In this document: piece after piece, positions 21,045 through 23,078 of the stretch
Numbering within the stretch: position 1 is the stretch's first letter
Layout: every line of letters starts with the position of its first letter
DNA from: a virus
IMG/VR virus record: IMGVR_UViG_3300034198_025259
Span: 1 to 23,078 of that record
DNA length: 23,078 nucleotides
Direction: 5' to 3' (one strand)
The notes under the pieces: model-generated
What the model was told of the DNA's origin: nothing
Database searches by the model: none
What the model saw: only the letters and a program-made list of their open reading frames with translations
Made by a program: the position numbers and the translations under genes

Positions 21045-23078
21045 ATGGCCCTTTTTCACGACAGTGCAATCGTTGGTGCAAGCGGACAAGCTGGTGGTGC
21101 ACAATATAAAATTGAGCGCAGCCTGAGGTTTAACTCAGCGGACTCGGCGTACCTCAACCGCACACCAGCATCAGCGGGCAACAGGAAGACGTGGACTTGG
21201 AGTGGGTGGGTCAAAAGAAGTGCGGTTGGCTCCGGCGACCAAATGCTTTTTTCGACTGGCACTACTGGGGCTACCACATCGGCCGTCATCTTTTTTAGAA
21301 ACGATGCTTTTGTATTCTCTACTCTTTCCGCCGACATCTTAGCCACATCTGCTCTGTTTCGTGACCCTTCCGCTTGGTATCACTTCGTTGTCTTATTTGA
21401 TTCTACGCAAGCTGCTGCCTCGGCTCGGCTTCGCTTTTTTGTGAACGGATCAGAAATTAGCCAGTTCTCCATCGATGCTCGGTTGACGCAAATCTCTCAA
21501 AATACGGATTACGGGTTTAATCTTAATCAAGTGCACGAGATAGGTCGTTTTACATTTGATAGCTCTCGCTATTTGAACGGTTACCTCGCGGACGTTCACT
21601 TCATCGACGGCCAAGCCCTAACTCCCACGAGCTTCGGCGAGTTTGATACCAATAACATCTGGCAGCCCAAGGCATACACCGGCACCTACGGCACTAACGG
21701 GTTCCAACTTAAGTTTGCTGATAACAGCAACAACACTGCCACCACACTCGGTAAAGACACCAGCGGCAACGGCAATAACTGGACACCAAATAACCTCAGC
21801 GTGACGGCTGGTGCTGGTAACGATTCGCTGGTAGATAGCCCGACGAACTACGGCACCGACACAGCCGCTGGCGGTGAGGTGAGGGGGAATTATTGCACTC
21901 TGAATCCGCTTGCAAAAGGTTCTGCACTGACGCTATCAAATGGCAATCTAGACTTAAGTGATAGCGGCAGCGCGTCTCCAGTAGTAGGCAGTACGTTTGC
22001 TGTAAACTCCGGCAAATGGTATTATGAAGTCACGCTTGGAAACCAATTTTCATATATTGGTTTATCTGCGCCTACAGTTTTATCTACCTCTGTAAGTTTT
22101 CTTGGTGCTATATCTGGTCAGATAGTATTTAACACTGGCACAACCTCATTTAGTTGGATAGATGGGGTTGTGTATAACTACTCAACTGCATCATCATGTA
22201 CTACAGGTGATGTAATAGGTGTGGCGTTAAACTTTGATACCGGCGTACTTACATTTTACAAGAACGGTGTAAGTCAAGGACAATTTGGAACAAATGTATT
22301 AACTGGTCGGACATTAACTCCAGCATTTAAATCGAATACGTCTACATCCGCGTCATTTAATTTCGGCCAACGCACCTTCGCCTACCCGCTAAGCGGATTC
22401 AAAGCACTCTGCACACAAAACCTGCCCACACCCACCATCACCAATGGTGCCACCGTCTTTGACGCCAAGCTCTACACCGGAAACGGCAGCACGCAAACCA
22501 TTAGTGGGCTAGGGTTCTCGCCGGATTTTGTATGGCTAAAAGCACGAAATAACAGTTTTGTTCACGGCTTATTTGACACGGTGAGAGGGGCTTCAAGGTT
22601 CCTTGTTTCAAACAGTACAGTCGCAGAGCTTGTTAACGAGGTAGATGGATTCCTGTCTGCTTTTAACTCTGACGGATTCACTCTTTCTGCGGGCACCAAC
22701 TCTTCAAATACGTTCAACTCAAATGCAGGCACACAAGTTGCCTGGTGCTGGGACGCGGGCAGCTCTACCGTCACCAACACACAAGGCAGCATCACTAGTC
22801 AGGTGAGGGCAAATGCTAGTGCGGGGTTTTCGATTGCTACTTTTACAGGACCAACATCAGGCACAAGCACTGTTGGGCATGGATTAAATATTGCTCCAGG
22901 GCTGATCATTACCAAAGTAAGAAACTTAACCGGAGGTGGTTGGGTTGTCTACCACTCAAGCATCGGAGCAACCGGCTCGTTGGCATTAAATTCAACAGCT
23001 GCAACTGACACAAACATTGGTTATTACAACAACACTGCGCCCACGTCTTCTGTTTTCAGTCTTGGAAGTTTCTACGCA
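21045..23078 (+). CDS. Large adhesin/fibre tip protein with lectin-like and SPRY-like domains (3' end outside window)
   Basis: 678 codons are open to the right edge with no stop, so the gene is incomplete. ATG 21045 follows GAGAG. Residues about 30-215 (SLRFNSADSAYLNRTP, TWTWSGWVKRS, WYHFVVLFDST, RYLNGYLADVHFIDG) match concanavalin/LamG-like laminin folds used by phages for sugar binding. Residues about 300-445 look like a SPRY domain (GKWYYEVTLG, DVIGVALNFDTGVLTFYKNG, TPAFKSNTS). From about 465 a third module starts (GFSPDFVWLKARNNS, AGTQVAWCWDAGS), recalled as the DUF7483 type. The middle module is AT-rich in codon use between GC-richer neighbours, pointing to domain exchange. It probably contacts the host surface at the fibre tip. 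Confidence 0.82.
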   Translation, partial: MALFHDSAIVGASGQAGGAQYKIERSLRFNSADSAYLNRTPASAGNRKTWTWSGWVKRSAVGSGDQMLFSTGTTGATTSAVIFFRNDAFVFSTLSADILATSALFRDPSAWYHFVVLFDSTQAAASARLRFFVNGSEISQFSIDARLTQISQNTDYGFNLNQVHEIGRFTFDSSRYLNGYLADVHFIDGQALTPTSFGEFDTNNIWQPKAYTGTYGTNGFQLKFADNSNNTATTLGKDTSGNGNNWTPNNLSVTAGAGNDSLVDSPTNYGTDTAAGGEVRGNYCTLNPLAKGSALTLSNGNLDLSDSGSASPVVGSTFAVNSGKWYYEVTLGNQFSYIGLSAPTVLSTSVSFLGAISGQIVFNTGTTSFSWIDGVVYNYSTASSCTTGDVIGVALNFDTGVLTFYKNGVSQGQFGTNVLTGRTLTPAFKSNTSTSASFNFGQRTFAYPLSGFKALCTQNLPTPTITNGATVFDAKLYTGNGSTQTISGLGFSPDFVWLKARNNSFVHGLFDTVRGASRFLVSNSTVAELVNEVDGFLSAFNSDGFTLSAGTNSSNTFNSNAGTQVAWCWDAGSSTVTNTQGSITSQVRANASAGFSIATFTGPTSGTSTVGHGLNIAPGLIITKVRNLTGGGWVVYHSSIGATGSLALNSTAATDTNIGYYNNTAPTSSVFSLGSFYA

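Overview
The window is a contiguous stretch of a tailed double-stranded DNA phage (Caudoviricetes), almost certainly a cyanophage. It runs from the major capsid protein through virion and lysis genes, an accessory block and a tail-fibre cluster. The host inference rests on family resemblance from memory: an NblA-like phycobilisome-degradation protein at 13326-13625, an integrase-like fragment of cyanobacterial type, and fibre genes whose openings resemble those of marine Synechococcus phages. An NblA-like protein would imply a host with phycobilisomes. No search was run, so family names come from motifs read by eye.

Region 1 (1-7621, all plus strand) is a late virion operon. The left edge holds what looks like the 3' end of a group I intron (P7 strand, P9 with GAAA loop, P9-distal hairpin, terminal G), followed directly by a major capsid gene lacking its N-terminus. 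Then come an abundant-looking virion protein, an HhH protein whose start is flanked by a hairpin, a strong terminator, an M15 zinc peptidase, a neck-like protein, a Q/M/P-rich virion protein, a 217-nt non-coding gap with a long rod-like RNA fold, a tail lysozyme, a beta-rich structural protein and a 505-aa virion protein.

Region 2 (7622-8802) is a small mobile-looking island: an integrase-like fragment, a convergent overlapping Xis-like HTH gene and an HNH endonuclease. Region 3 (8809-13625) resumes the plus-strand late genes: a 1020-aa virion protein with 21-residue repeats, small basic proteins, a GH24 endolysin whose start codon abuts a GC-rich hairpin, and the NblA-like gene.

Region 4 (13613-17263) is mainly minus strand and looks like an early/metabolic block. 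In transcription order it holds an HTH protein, two unknowns, a Dam-like methyltransferase with an altered catalytic motif, dCTP deaminase, one plus-strand gene in the opposite sense, an unknown, a DUF3310 protein and a broken second DUF3310 copy. Region 5 (17282-23078, plus) has a one-TM protein and three consecutive fibre/adhesin genes; the last runs off the right edge.

Functionally, Regions 1, 3 and 5 build and release the virion and recognise the host. Region 4 probably manages nucleotides, DNA modification and regulation, and NblA would redirect host antenna protein into phage production.
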